A stretch of DNA of 64,000 nt from Pyropia yezoensis. Taxonomy: Eukaryota; Rhodophyta; Bangiophyceae; Bangiales; Bangiaceae. Positions 47,162-57,390 of this stretch are shown piece by piece. The first letter of the stretch is position 1; every line of letters begins with the position of its first letter. Position numbers and translations under genes: made by a program. Under the pieces are notes generated by a model that was not told where the DNA came from, did no database searches, and saw nothing but the letters and a program-made list of their open reading frames with translations. Location of the stretch: the NCBI GenBank assembly GCA_009829735.1, contig CM020620.1, positions 13,141,420 to 13,205,419 of the forward strand, given 5' to 3'.

Positions 47162-48320
47162 AAAAATGCATGCATTTCGATAAAATGCATGCATTTTTGA
47201 TTCGCATTTGATTAAAGCATGCGTTAATTAATACAACTTCATTAATCAGCGATGGGTCAGTTTTTTGCACCTTTTTTGATTGTAAACTAAATACATGAGA
47301 AATTGTACGTCTCCCACACTGCGCCACCGTGAACAAGCGTGGTTGGGCGCCAACTAAGCAGTCGCAGTACAACAATAGAGCGCCAGTGACGTCCTCTTTG
47401 CGCGTCCTCTACCCCTCCTCCTTCCCAACGAGCCACGAGAATAGCTTTGGGGGCATGCTGTTTTCGATTGTCGGGTCGGCTGGCAGCTTTCGTGACGCTT
47501 TACCACTGAGGTCGACAGAGTTGGCCAGGATCTTCTTCCGGTGCCGGTGCACCTTACGCGTTGGGGGCTGAGCATGACATGACTGCGGCCGTCGAAGAGG
47601 CGGCGCCTCGGCGCACCGCCGCGTCTCGGTAAGCGAGCGCAAAGCCCATGGCGCTCACGACAGCCAAGAAGGCCAGCGCCACCCCAAGCTATCCCGGCAT
47701 CCAGGTCAGGGCTGTGGCGACCGCACGAGCCGCACCGGGTGTGAGGGGGGCGACCACTGTCGCGAGCGTCCGCAGGGCTGTCGTTGTGGCCGTAGCCGCA
47801 GCCGCCAACTAGTCGGCGTCGGTCGACGCGACGGCGGTCGCGGCTGGCGCGGCATTGGCTGCTGCCGGCCATCCAGCGACGGCGCTCCCACCACCACCAC
47901 GCCCACCATTGGCGCCCGCCGCGACCGCGTCAGCGTCGGTGGCAAGGAGGGCCAGGCTGGCCGCTGCTTCGGCCCCCCCCTCCCTCACCACCGCGACCGC
48001 CGCGTGCGACACCGCCGACGGCACTACCACCAGCGCCGCCAGCGCAGCCGCCCCCGCCCCCGTCGTCGCTTGGAGCCGCCGGGCGATGGTGGCCAGGGCG
48101 GCCACCAGCGTAGTGCAGTGAGTGACGGTGGTATTGCGAATCGTAGCGGCAGGGGCGTGTACTCGGCGGCTTTACATTGCAACAATAGAGGACTCACTTA
48201 CAAGGTTTTTGGTGTACTTACTTCTGATAAATGCTGTATGATTAATGCAACGGTCGGTTCCGGGGTTGATTAATTTATCCTTTAATCTATGCTTTAATCA
48301 AAAATCAAAATGCATACATT
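47162..48320. mobile_element. Non-autonomous element with AT-rich imperfect inverted ends
   Basis: Left end 47162-47225 (AATGCATGCATTTTTGATT..., then TTGATTAAAGCATG and AATTAAT) matches the reverse complement of the right end at about 48255-48320 over ~55 bp with mismatches. The ends are strikingly AT-rich in a GC-rich genome, while the interior is GC-rich. Interior frames at 47809-48121 are Ala-rich on both strands and not recognisable, so the element seems to have no transposase of its own. Superfamily unknown. Confidence 0.6.
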
Positions 48321-48534
48321 AAACTCGTGACAACCATGGCCACAGCCCGTTGGAGAGTCCATTCGCGATCCTTGGGGCGGGCGGGGCCAGCGCGAGCGGC
48401 TTTGGGTCCCACCCGCTTGGGTGTCGTCCGGTCTGTCACACGTGGATGGCGGCGAAGCCGGTGCGCCCTAGAATGGACTTCACAAGGCGTCAACCGCTTT
48501 CAGTACATACGGTACCCACATGCACAGCACTACT

Positions 48535-48648
48535 GTGCTTCCTGTAAATGTGGATGTTGAAGGGACGTGAGAGGTGGGATCCACTGGTCCAGACAGCGAT
48601 TTTCATCACCTTCACGTACCGTCAACATCCAATTTTTAGAGGAAGCAC
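48535..48648. mobile_element. MITE subfamily B, copy 1
   Basis: 114 bp with inverted ends beginning GTGCTTCCTGTAAA and continuing GGATGTTGA. The ends are related to those of subfamily A (GTGC-TCC-GTAAAAA-TGGA). No coding capacity. Confidence 0.8.
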
Positions 48649-48713
48649 TATAGAGTCCCTTCTGGTCGGGGGGTTGAGCAGAGCTCCGCCCCACCCGCCC
48701 CCCCGCGCTATTG

Positions 48714-48827
48714 TGCGTCCCGTCAAAAGTGAACGTGCACGGGTCGTGCAGTGTGGGTTTGATTGGTCCAGTGGCCGATGTTTGACATGATCACGACACG
48801 AGCACGTTCACTTTTTACGGGACGCAC
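48714..48827. mobile_element. MITE subfamily A, copy 2
   Basis: 114 bp, ends GTGCGTCCCGTCAAAAGTG and TTACGGGACGCAC. The interior is the reverse of the copy at 42154. Only 65 bp from the subfamily B copy 1. Confidence 0.8.
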
Positions 48828-49493
48828 TAGCACGTGGTGGTAGAATGTTAACCAATGCTTTCAATGTTGACCGGGCCCGGATTGCGTACGGTGACCCCGT
48901 GGAGGCCGATTGTCTTGACACAGCGTTCTCCTTGCTTTCCTCCACGTTGTGCAACACACGCACTATCTATGCTACAACCATCAGCTTCTCGCAGATGACG
49001 AAGAACAGAGTCTTCACCTCGCGTACAAAAAACTGTGTCCTGCGAGCGTGTGCTTCTTGCCTTCCGCGTCTGTTTCATGCACAGAAGTATCCTTTTTCAG
49101 GGGCTGAGAAGGTCCCCCAGTCACTCAACGATGAGAAGGGTATTTCCAAAGCTTTCTCCTCCGCGTATAATTGGTGCTGCGCTGGATTACTCCCATGTCA
49201 CTGGCGTACAACTGGTCGACATTGCCGCTTTCACATTCAGCACCTTCTCGTGCGTGTGTCTCGGCCAGAGCAACAACACCGAGGAAAAAAAAAGCGTTGT
49301 GATGCTCACAGCGAGGGCGTTTTTATGGTGTTTTTTGATTCTCACAGCGACAAGGTCGACGACGGCAGGTGACGTATTGGTCAACATTCCGCCAGCACGT
49401 GCTATAAGGTTGCGCGGCGCGCTCCCTCATTGGACCATGCCAGTTTCATCGCCCCAAGGCATGGCGCGTTTCATCTCTGTTGTATCTGATATA
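48828..49493. other. Moderate-GC stretch between MITEs
   Basis: A 175-codon open frame from 48845 (+) has unbiased amino-acid composition but no recognisable domain. It is more AT-rich than the host genes and is surrounded by mobile elements, so it is probably a transposon remnant. I do not call a gene. Confidence 0.35.
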
Positions 49494-49608
49494 GTGCTTC
49501 CTGTAAAAAATGGATGTTGACGGTACGTGAAGGTGACGAAATTCGCTGTCTGAACCAATGGATCCCTCACCTCACGTCCCTTCAACATCCACTTTTTACA
49601 GGAAGCAC
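49494..49608. mobile_element. MITE subfamily B, copy 2
   Basis: 115 bp with clean inverted ends GTGCTTCCTGTAAAAAATGG and the near complement ending TTTTTACAGGAAGCAC. Flanked by ATA and AGTAT, compatible with a TA target duplication. The arms are about 30 bp. Confidence 0.85.
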
Positions 49609-50130
49609 AGTATCCCAGGCCAGCCAGCGCTCAGAGATCATCACTCCGTAAGATCCCATGAATCCTTTGTTGCGTGAAGGAATCGGCCGCTGCAGCTTTC
49701 ACCAGATCTTGGTGAATACAGCCAGTGAAACGAACTCGGGGCCTATACCAGTCGAACTCACACGCCCCAGAGGACGGCTTCAGACACAGCATTTTCAGAC
49801 ACAGACACCAGACACGACACCAGATACCAACAGACAGCCCACCAATAGCACCAGACACTGGCCCGAGCTTCGGTGTCTGAACATTGAGATATGGGCCCGG
49901 AAACAACGATACCGTATCCGACGGGAGAGACTCGAGCTCAGCAGAGCCAGGCATCCAATAGTGACAATGCTCGACAGCAAGCAGATTTGGCATGGAAAGA
50001 GACAAAAACCAGTCAACCATCCACAGCAGGGCACGTACCCGTTGGTAGGCGAAGGGCATCCCTCCAAAACATAGAGCGGGTATAAAGGGGCACCCCCAAG
50101 AACGGGCAGAATACTCCACGGAGCGTGCTG
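49609..50130. other. Left flank of the 104-bp repeat array
   Basis: Contains a run of CAGACAC/CCAGACAC repeats at about 49788-49865, possibly subterminal repeats of the KDZ element, and a TATAAA at 50081-50086 (GCGGGTATAAAGGGG) just before the array. No supported gene. Confidence 0.45.
50081..50086 (+). promoter_or_regulatory. TATA box-like sequence before the repeat array
   Basis: TATAAAGG in a clear context, ~50 bp before the first repeat unit and 1.3 kb before the transposase ATG. Whether it is used is unknown. Confidence 0.3.
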
Positions 50131-51110
50131 CCATTGGGTGGCGCATGCTTTTTGACGAAGCATTTCACCACATTTTAGGATCCAACCTACAATGGGCCGG
50201 AATTGGAGCGAGTATGTGCCCGGGGCACGCTCCCATTGGATGGCAGGCGGCATCTTTCCAAACATTGAGAGCATACTTGAGGCGCTCTCCTCTGCTGCCC
50301 TGCAATACGCGGGGGGATACTGGCGAAGAGCGCCCAGCGATTGGACGGCCCACGGTTTCGGTCAAAACATTTCGCTCAGTTTTGGGGGTGCTCCGCACAG
50401 CCGCGGCGGATTGACTGGGGGATCTCTGTCCGCTGCGCGATGCCATTGGGTGGCGTGTGCTTTTCTACGAAACATTTGGCGACTGTTTTGGGCGCCAGCT
50501 GTCGCCGCGCCGGATTTTGGGCGGGCACTGGCCAGGGACGCGCTGCGATTGGTTAGCTAACAGTCTCGTTTGAAACATTGGGCGCGCATTTCGGGCGCTC
50601 CCCTCCGCTCCTTCGGAATGCGCGGGGGTTTACTGCCCAGGCGCGCCCAGCGATTGGGTGGCGCATGGTTTCGGTGAAAAGATTTCGCGCGGTTTTTGGG
50701 TGCTCCGCTCCGCGGCGGCGGATTGAGTGGGAGATACCTGTCCGCTGCGCGATGCCATTGGGTGGCGTGTGCTTTTCTACGAAACGTTCGGCGACTGTTT
50801 TGGGCGCCAGCTGTCGCCGCGCCGGATTTTGGGCGGGCACTGGCCAGGGACGCGCTGCGATTGGTTAGCTAACAGTCTCGTTTGAAACATTGGGCGCGCA
50901 TTTCGGGCGCTCCCCTCCGCTGCTTCGGAATGCGCGGGGGCTTACTGGTCAGGCGCGCCCAGCTATTGGATGGCACATGGTTTTGGTCAAATTGTTTTGC
51001 GCGGTTTTTGGGTGCCCCGCTCTGCGATGGCGGGATACCTGTTCGCTGCGCGATGCCATTGGGTGTCTTGTACGTTTCGACGAAAAATGTGGCTCTCGAT
51101 TGCATGCGTT
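50110..51110 (+). repeat. Ten ~104-bp units arranged as a 312-bp higher-order repeat
   Basis: ATTGG recurs at 50133, 50235, 50340, 50445, 50548, 50653, 50757, 50860, 50965 and 51058, all in one orientation, with spacings 102-105 except the last (93). Every third unit is most similar: pairs 312-313 bp apart (50445/50757, 50548/50860) are nearly identical over more than 100 bp. A typical unit reads ATTGGGTGGC, ~15 bp, TTT(T/C)nnnGAAA, a short gap, and TTTTGGGnGC. Located directly upstream of the KDZ transposase start, it may be subterminal transposase-binding repeats, a promoter array, or both. Confidence 0.9.
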
Positions 51111-51398
51111 TGATATTTGCATTGTCGTCGGAATTAAGGAGGCTCACTACTGCCGGACCTCTGTGGAAGCGAAAATTCAATGCCGTCAGCTCCGTCCTGT
51201 CCCCGACCAGCTCTACCACCCCTTCCACCCCTGCCGAATCGTGTTCCGGGAGCTTCGCTGGCCGGTTGGTGGTCGGCGTTTCCGCCGCGAGTGACCCCGT
51301 TGCTCCGTCTCGCGCCCCCGCGCCCCCCCCTCCCACTTTTCCCAGCACCCCTCTTCTCGCTTTCCTGATTCTTGGTATGCGTTGGTGGCGAGGACGTC

Positions 51399-54300
51399 AT
51401 GGCCGCCCACTTGTCATCGGAGGAGCCGCTACCCGACGACGACGAGCTCACGGACGAAGAGCTATCTGGTGACGAGGGTCCGTTCTTCCACGCGCCGGTC
51501 GTATTTTCTGTCCCTGGACAGCGCTCCAGCGTCCAGGCAGTCACCGAGCGCCTTCTCCGATCGTCGCAGTCGGGCTTGGGAGAGGTGCTTCATGGGTACA
51601 CGGCGGGATCTCTTGGCGTTGCAGCTCATCCCGGCTGGATGGCGCCCGCCGCTGACGACTTGCTGGGTGATCCAACTGGCGGCCAAGACACCGAACGCAG
51701 GACTGCCAACAACGATCTTCATCGTCCAGCGCGACTGGCGGCAGCAGCAGCACGACCGCGGCGCCCGCACGTAGCAGCTGACGCGGGGGACGTGGTGGGC
51801 GACGTGGGAGACGCGGCAGATGACGAGTATGCGCCTCCGCCGACCCCCCCGGTGTCAGTGATAACCCTGCTGACGGACCCTGCAAGACCCAGCCGTGCGC
51901 ACACCCCTGCCTACAGCATGGCGGTGGCGCTGACGGCCTCCGTTCGGCGCGCATGTGGGCTACCTACGAGCACTCCTGTCAGGCAAGTTGCGTCGCCCTT
52001 CCGAGCGACCATTGTTGGAGACCCGGGATCTCGATGTCGGGCCATTGCCTTGAGGTTTGGTGGCGTGAAGCGAGACGCTGTCCTTTGGGTCTCCAACCGT
52101 GGTGGGCTGATGTGCTCTTGCTTTCATGGGACCCAGAACGCCCTGTTCCTGTCCGCTTCCTCCCGCAGTGGCGACTGTTCGCACACAGCTCTGCTGCGGA
52201 AGAGCATCTCCGACTCGGGCGTGGCGTTGTCCAAGTTCGTGAAGCGGATGCGCTTGGGGGACGCCCCCGCGGACTTTGCGGTGAGCAACCGATACGGGGC
52301 ATCTGTTGTCTGGACGGTCCTGTACCATTCGGTGTATTCCCTGGTATCGTTTACCGCGGGTAACGTGGCGTCCTGCGTGGCTCCCGGGTGTCGCCGCTTC
52401 CGCAACCGGTGTGGCCACGTGAAGCTGACCCGACCTCTGCAGGCCGCGTACAAGGCATCAGCTAATGCCGTCTCTCAAGGACAGGCGGGGGCAGCAGCGT
52501 CCAGAACAAGCGCTGCCGCAATGGATGTTGCACCCTTTCTCGTTTCCGCCGAGGAGGATGAGGGAATTGAGAAGATGCCCCCGAGCACTGCGCGTGCTAA
52601 TACAGACGCTGGCGAGGCGAGAGTGGCCAAGCGTGCTTCTCGCAACCTGCTCCCATGTTCTGGAGAAGTAGCTGACGGCGCCGTCTGGGCGCGGACGGCG
52701 GGCTGGCATGCGCTTCGTTCCAGTCGAGCCCCATCGGGTGACGAGCACGAGCCTGACAACGTACGCCAGATGCGGCAACTGTTTAACGCATCCTCCTTGC
52801 TCGGCCATGTCCGAGATCCAGCAGAAGTTCTCGTTGACGCGCAGTGCGGCAGTTGCGGTCGGCGACGTGAGCAACGGCACGAGATTTTGAGAGAGCCAGC
52901 GATCTTGTACACGCACCACCCAACTGCCCCTGCACTGCCAGTAAGTACTGCTATTCTCTTTGCTGTGTGTTTTCTCTGTGCTTCGTTCTCTTATGTGCTT
53001 GTCCCATGCATGCCACCAGAGCCGTCCTAACACCGCTGTCTCTCTGCTCTCAGCGTGGCTCGTGACTGCTTGGTCGTCGCGTCTTGTATAGGTGGTGGTC
53101 GGGAGCTGGATGTGCGACCGGGACGGGTGCAAGAGATCAGTGGAGTACGACGGCGCGCATGACTCCCTGTTCAACCTGCGCCGGCGGAACAAGCACCGTC
53201 AATGGGTCATCTTTACCCGCGCTTTGTTGGACTCACTCTTCTCCTTCATCATTACTGCGCGGACCACTTACACGGCAGCGACCAGGCACCTCTCCGCGAA
53301 CGTGCAGTGCTTCTCTTTTCGAAGGCAGGACGTTGTTAAGATTGGGACTGCCATGCTCCGCAGCTTCCTCATTCCCCCCGGGACCTCCATTTGTTCGATA
53401 GGCGGCCCCAACCCAGACTTTATCATCATTGATGGGCAGGCGCTGGGATGCATCGACCCGGACGACGTGTGCCCGGACCGGGATGAGGAGGAGTGCCCCG
53501 TCCTGGACATACCCGCTACGAAGCTGTGCGTGGTGGAGGACGTGGGACTGCGCGCCGCTATCATCAAGGTTGTTCGGACGTCCACGGCGCTGACCAACGC
53601 GCAAGTGGCTGTCCTCCGCAAGTGGCACGAGAAGATGCTGACGCGCCAACAGGCGACTGTGGAGGGCGGCGCGGCGTACCTTTTCTTCAAGTTCTTCCCT
53701 TTGGGTGATGAGCTGCCACCGGCTCAACCGCCTCCAGGCGACCAAGCCGCTCATGGTCAGCCTCGGCCACAGTCTGGTCAAGCTGCCGCTGGCGCCGATC
53801 CCGATTCGTCTGTCAGCCGCAAGCGCAAGGCGGTGGGCTCAAGCCGTGGGCTAGAGAGCGCCCTCCGCCTCGACGCAGATGGGGAATTGACCCTGGGCGG
53901 CAAGGGGCCACCGGCAACCAAGGCGGTCGAGACATGGCGTGATCGCACTGGGCTCTGTGCCCCGAACTTCCGTGCCTTTCCACGGGATGACGATGGCGCG
54001 TGGCTGTCAATTGTGCCGTTCTTGCAGGCATTTCTGGCAGAGACGGTCTCGGGGATGTTCCATGGGCATGACGAGCGGGCGATCCGTCTCGTTGCGCACA
54101 CTTTGCGGTTGAAGGGGGCCGGCGCGTGGCGCGAGCTGACCAAGCCCCTCGAAGGAGTGGGTTTTGTGGCCAGCTTCATGGGGCGCTTCGCACCTAACAT
54201 TGACGCGGACCCGCTGTTCCGGATGGCGCTCGGCCAAGTGCTGCTGCCGGCTGTCAGTGTGGAGACGATCATCGACGACATGTTCGCCAAGGCTGCGAAC

Positions 54301-55493
54301 AGCGCCGACGCGCGGGAGCGCGGCTGGGTCAACTCCGAGTACTGCAAGCTGTGGGGAGGAACGCCGACCCCGGGTGACTACCTGCGATGGCGCGCGTTGC
54401 GCGCCCGCATTAGCGACAACAACCTGGATGACCCCTTCACGAGCTACGAGCACTTTGCGGGACTGAGCCGTGTGCGCCCTGGCATCAAGGACTCCGAGGC
54501 GGCTAAGCGGCGTGTTGGCTACAGAGGCAAGGATCGCCACGCAGCCGACATGGAGGGAGAAGGGGACGCCTGCAACAAGGCATTTTCGATCAAGTGTGGC
54601 CTGACGCAAGAGGTCTTCAAAATGTCGTCTGTCCGCACGTGATTGCCCTGGGCTTTCGGTGTCTCTTTCGCGCGGAGAGCGTTGAGGAAGCCCTTTCGAT
54701 CATTTTGGAGAGGTTTCCCAAGCTACCGAAGGTGGTCTTCTACGATGTTGCGTGCAAGCTCGATAAGAACGCACTGCGCCGCGTCTGACCCATTCTGCGC
54801 GCGCACAAGGTGCAGTTCATCCACGACAGGCCCCACTCCATAACCCACAGCTGCTCCCCCGTTTACATACCTGATGAGAGCTTGGGCGCGACGGCGGGTG
54901 TCGCGACACAGGCAGCAGAAGTTTCACATTCGATTGCTGTTGTCAACCGAACCAGCCTGGCCTACATGGCCCCGGCGACTTACATGATACATAAGATGAC
55001 GCAGGTAGCGTTGATGAACGTGCGCAAGCTGCACCGACTTTCTCAAGCAAGCACGAAGGCGGAGAACGATCACATCTCCCTCAGCCCTTTCTACCATCTT
55101 CGTCTTTCGCGTGCGTGCCAGCGTGGTGTGGATTGCAGCTGTTACTCGACGGTGACGGACGGCGGGCCGGGGCCGGCCTCGCGGACTTTGACCAGCAAGA
55201 TTGGCAGCGTCAGGGCAGTGGACAACATCGCGAAGAATGAGTCCGATCTCGTCTTCAGACCACCTGTAGATGGTGATGAGCGGTTGTGCCGTGCGAGCGT
55301 CGTGGCGCCCGACCATGCGGGCAGCGGAACGACTGGTGAGTCGGGTGAGCTGAATGGCGGGGCAGGGAGACGGCCTACCGGCGTGTCGAGCGACAGTATT
55401 GATGTCAATCCAAGCGATCGGGTACCGCTGCGGCGGGGTGACGGCTCTTCTGTGGTAGGTGACGTTGATCGCGTGAGGCAAGTCGGCAGTTAG
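51399..55493 (+). pseudogene. KDZ-class (Zisupton-like) transposase, interrupted
   Basis: Exon 1 is 51399-52940 and a 151-nt intron (donor GTAAGT, acceptor TATAG) leads to 53092, phase 0. The acidic N-terminus precedes a SWIM-type zinc finger (CSC...DCSH, ~52110-52190) and a C-x4-C-x6-CGHV motif (~52375-52420). The KDZ-associated cysteine/DG region follows (PDFIIIDGQALG, ~53415). Catalytic residues are DACNKAF (Asp 54565), YDVACKL (Asp 54744) and QAAEVSHS (Glu 54918). The frame shifts by one base near 54610, upstream of VVCPHVIALGF, and is stopped by TGA at 54786 and TAG at 55491. Without that TAG the frame continues into the Ulp1 domain after two codons. Assigned to the KDZ superfamily by motif order; probably no longer makes a full protein. 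Confidence 0.8.
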
Positions 55494-55499
55494 ATCTTC

Positions 55500-56567
55500 A
55501 TGGGCGACGTGGCGACGGGAGTGCTGGGCGACCGACGTGGTGATGAGGACGAAGGAGGAACGGCCAGGCCGGGCGACGGAGCGGCTAACGTTGACGAATT
55601 GGAGGCGGGCGGCTTGTGCCGACGCTCCAGTGGCCTCGAACAAGGATCTCTGCGTGCACTCGACGATGCGGCTCGTGGTGCACGTTTTGCGCCTCTGTCT
55701 GCGGCTCCCCTACCTGCCGACTTCGTCGCCTTCGTAGAAGCTCTGGGGATGGATGGCTCCTTCTCTGGTCCCGTCCGCCCGCTCAACAAGGCAAGGATAT
55801 CCCTGATGGCGTGCGACTTTCACGTCCTGTTCAACGATCGATGGTTGACAGACAACGTTTTGAACTCCTACGCAGACCTGATCAATCACCGTGACGGGCT
55901 AGCGGGTGCACAGCGTCGCGGCGGGGCGCACATCTTGGGCGCCCAGGTGACGTCCGATGCTCCATTGGCTTCTTGTGCTTTGTCAACCATTCCGCGCTCG
56001 TTCAGGTTCAGCACGTTTTTCTACTCCCGACTGTCTGCCAAAGCAGGCATCTACGACTACGCTGGCGTGCGCAACTGGACCACGAAGAGAGACGTGTCCA
56101 TCCACGACATGGACGTACTGCTGGTCCCCGTGCTGGTGGGGTCGTGCCACTGGGTGCTCGCAGCAATCAACGTGCGCGACAGGTACTTCATGTATTACGA
56201 CCCCTATTTGCTCGCAGACGACGGCGGCATCATTTTGACATTGCGCCGCTGGCTCACGGATGAGGCGCTGGACAAGCTAGGCAGTGCGATTGTGGACCTG
56301 TGGGACGTGGAGAACTGGCCGCTGGTGAGCTCGGCCGATCTTCCCATCAAGACCGACTCTTCCAGCTGTGGCGTCTTATCCCTCGTCGTCGCGGACTGCC
56401 TGGCAGTGGGTCTTCCAGCGACGATTACGCAGCGGGATGTCCCTGTGCTACGCCGACGCCTTGCGATGGCCTTGTTCCTGGACGATCTGACCGCCAATGA
56501 CGACGACGTTCCGCTCGACCGGCAGATATTCGCAGGTGCCTCGGCGCCCGGAGCAGCCGACCAGTAA
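55500..56567 (+). CDS. Ulp1/C48-type SUMO-protease domain of the KDZ element
   Basis: 355 codons from ATG at 55500, open and in the same frame as the upstream transposase, from which it is separated only by TAG at 55491 and two codons; an ancestral fusion is likely. The Ulp1 fold is recognisable: WLTDNVLNSYADLI (the WLxDxxI segment), catalytic His in SCHWVLAAINV, Asp in YYDPYL and Cys in SSSCGVLSL. The usual Q-x-x-x-x-D before CG is replaced by K-T-D-S-S-S, so the oxyanion Gln is not at its usual position. Ulp1-type proteases remove SUMO. Many KDZ/Zisupton and Mutator-type transposons encode one, perhaps to counter SUMO-dependent silencing; that role is a hypothesis. Confidence 0.82.
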   Translation: MGDVATGVLGDRRGDEDEGGTARPGDGAANVDELEAGGLCRRSSGLEQGSLRALDDAARGARFAPLSAAPLPADFVAFVEALGMDGSFSGPVRPLNKARISLMACDFHVLFNDRWLTDNVLNSYADLINHRDGLAGAQRRGGAHILGAQVTSDAPLASCALSTIPRSFRFSTFFYSRLSAKAGIYDYAGVRNWTTKRDVSIHDMDVLLVPVLVGSCHWVLAAINVRDRYFMYYDPYLLADDGGIILTLRRWLTDEALDKLGSAIVDLWDVENWPLVSSADLPIKTDSSSCGVLSLVVADCLAVGLPATITQRDVPVLRRRLAMALFLDDLTANDDDVPLDRQIFAGASAPGAADQ

Positions 56568-56639
56568 TCTCATCACTCTGGCGATTTGGATGCGTCGGTG
56601 CCGCGCCACGCCAGGTGCTTGCTGGAGGTGTTGGCGGTA

Positions 56640-57390
56640 AGAGCACAGTGTCAGACAGTGGGTGCTCGGCGGGCTGCTTGTGTGGTGTGCGGCGGTCCTT
56701 GCCACTGGGAAGATTGCAGCCTGTTGGCGTTCGAGGGAGGCAATGGTTGTGGGCGCTGCTAAGGTGCCCTGGTGTTGCGCCAGGGAGTGGCTGTCTAGCT
56801 CACGGGGGGGGACTGGGGCGAGGGTGTTGGCCAGCTGCCGGCAGATGGAGGGTTGTTAGTGTAGGGCGTGGTGCAAACTCTATAATCTTGTTGCAAAACC
56901 TCCCAGCGTAGCGAGTCGCATCCGCTGTGGAAGGGCAGTGTGCAGGTTGTCCGAGTCGCGAGTACACAGAGGGGGTAGTCATCGCGCACCAGCTACAATA
57001 GGTGTGGAAAGGCCTTGGCAGCAGCGGCTGGCGTTGTAGGAAGGTGGCATCCTGTCGGCTTTTAAGAGAGGAAATGGTTGTGGGCGTTGCATAGGGGCCC
57101 TGGTGTTGCGCCAGTGAGTGGCTGTATGCCTGACGTGGAGGTCCTGGGCCCAGAGGGGGTGGCCATCTGCCGGCAAAAAGAGGGTTGTTCGTATGAGCGT
57201 GGTGCAAAGTATGTTTGTATCTGTGCGCCTTGTGCACCAGGCCGCACTCGTCGGTAGACGGATAGTGTGCGGGATATCCGAGTTGCGAGCACAAACGGGG
57301 TGCTGTGATCGCGTAGCAAGCGCAATAGATGCAGAAGAGCACAGGCAGCAGCGATTCGCGACGCTGGGCTATGGACGCCTGGAGCCAAAG
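56640..57390. repeat. Imperfect tandem duplication, unit ~328 bp
   Basis: The block ATGGTTGTGGGCG...CCCTGGTGTTGCGCCAG...GTGGCTGT occurs at about 56742 and 57070. It is followed in both by GGCCA-CTGCCGGCA, GAGGGTTGTT, GCGTGGTGCAAA and a CGAGT-GCGAG segment. Similarity is roughly three quarters by eye. It follows the Ulp1 stop and may belong to the transposon. Confidence 0.7.
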
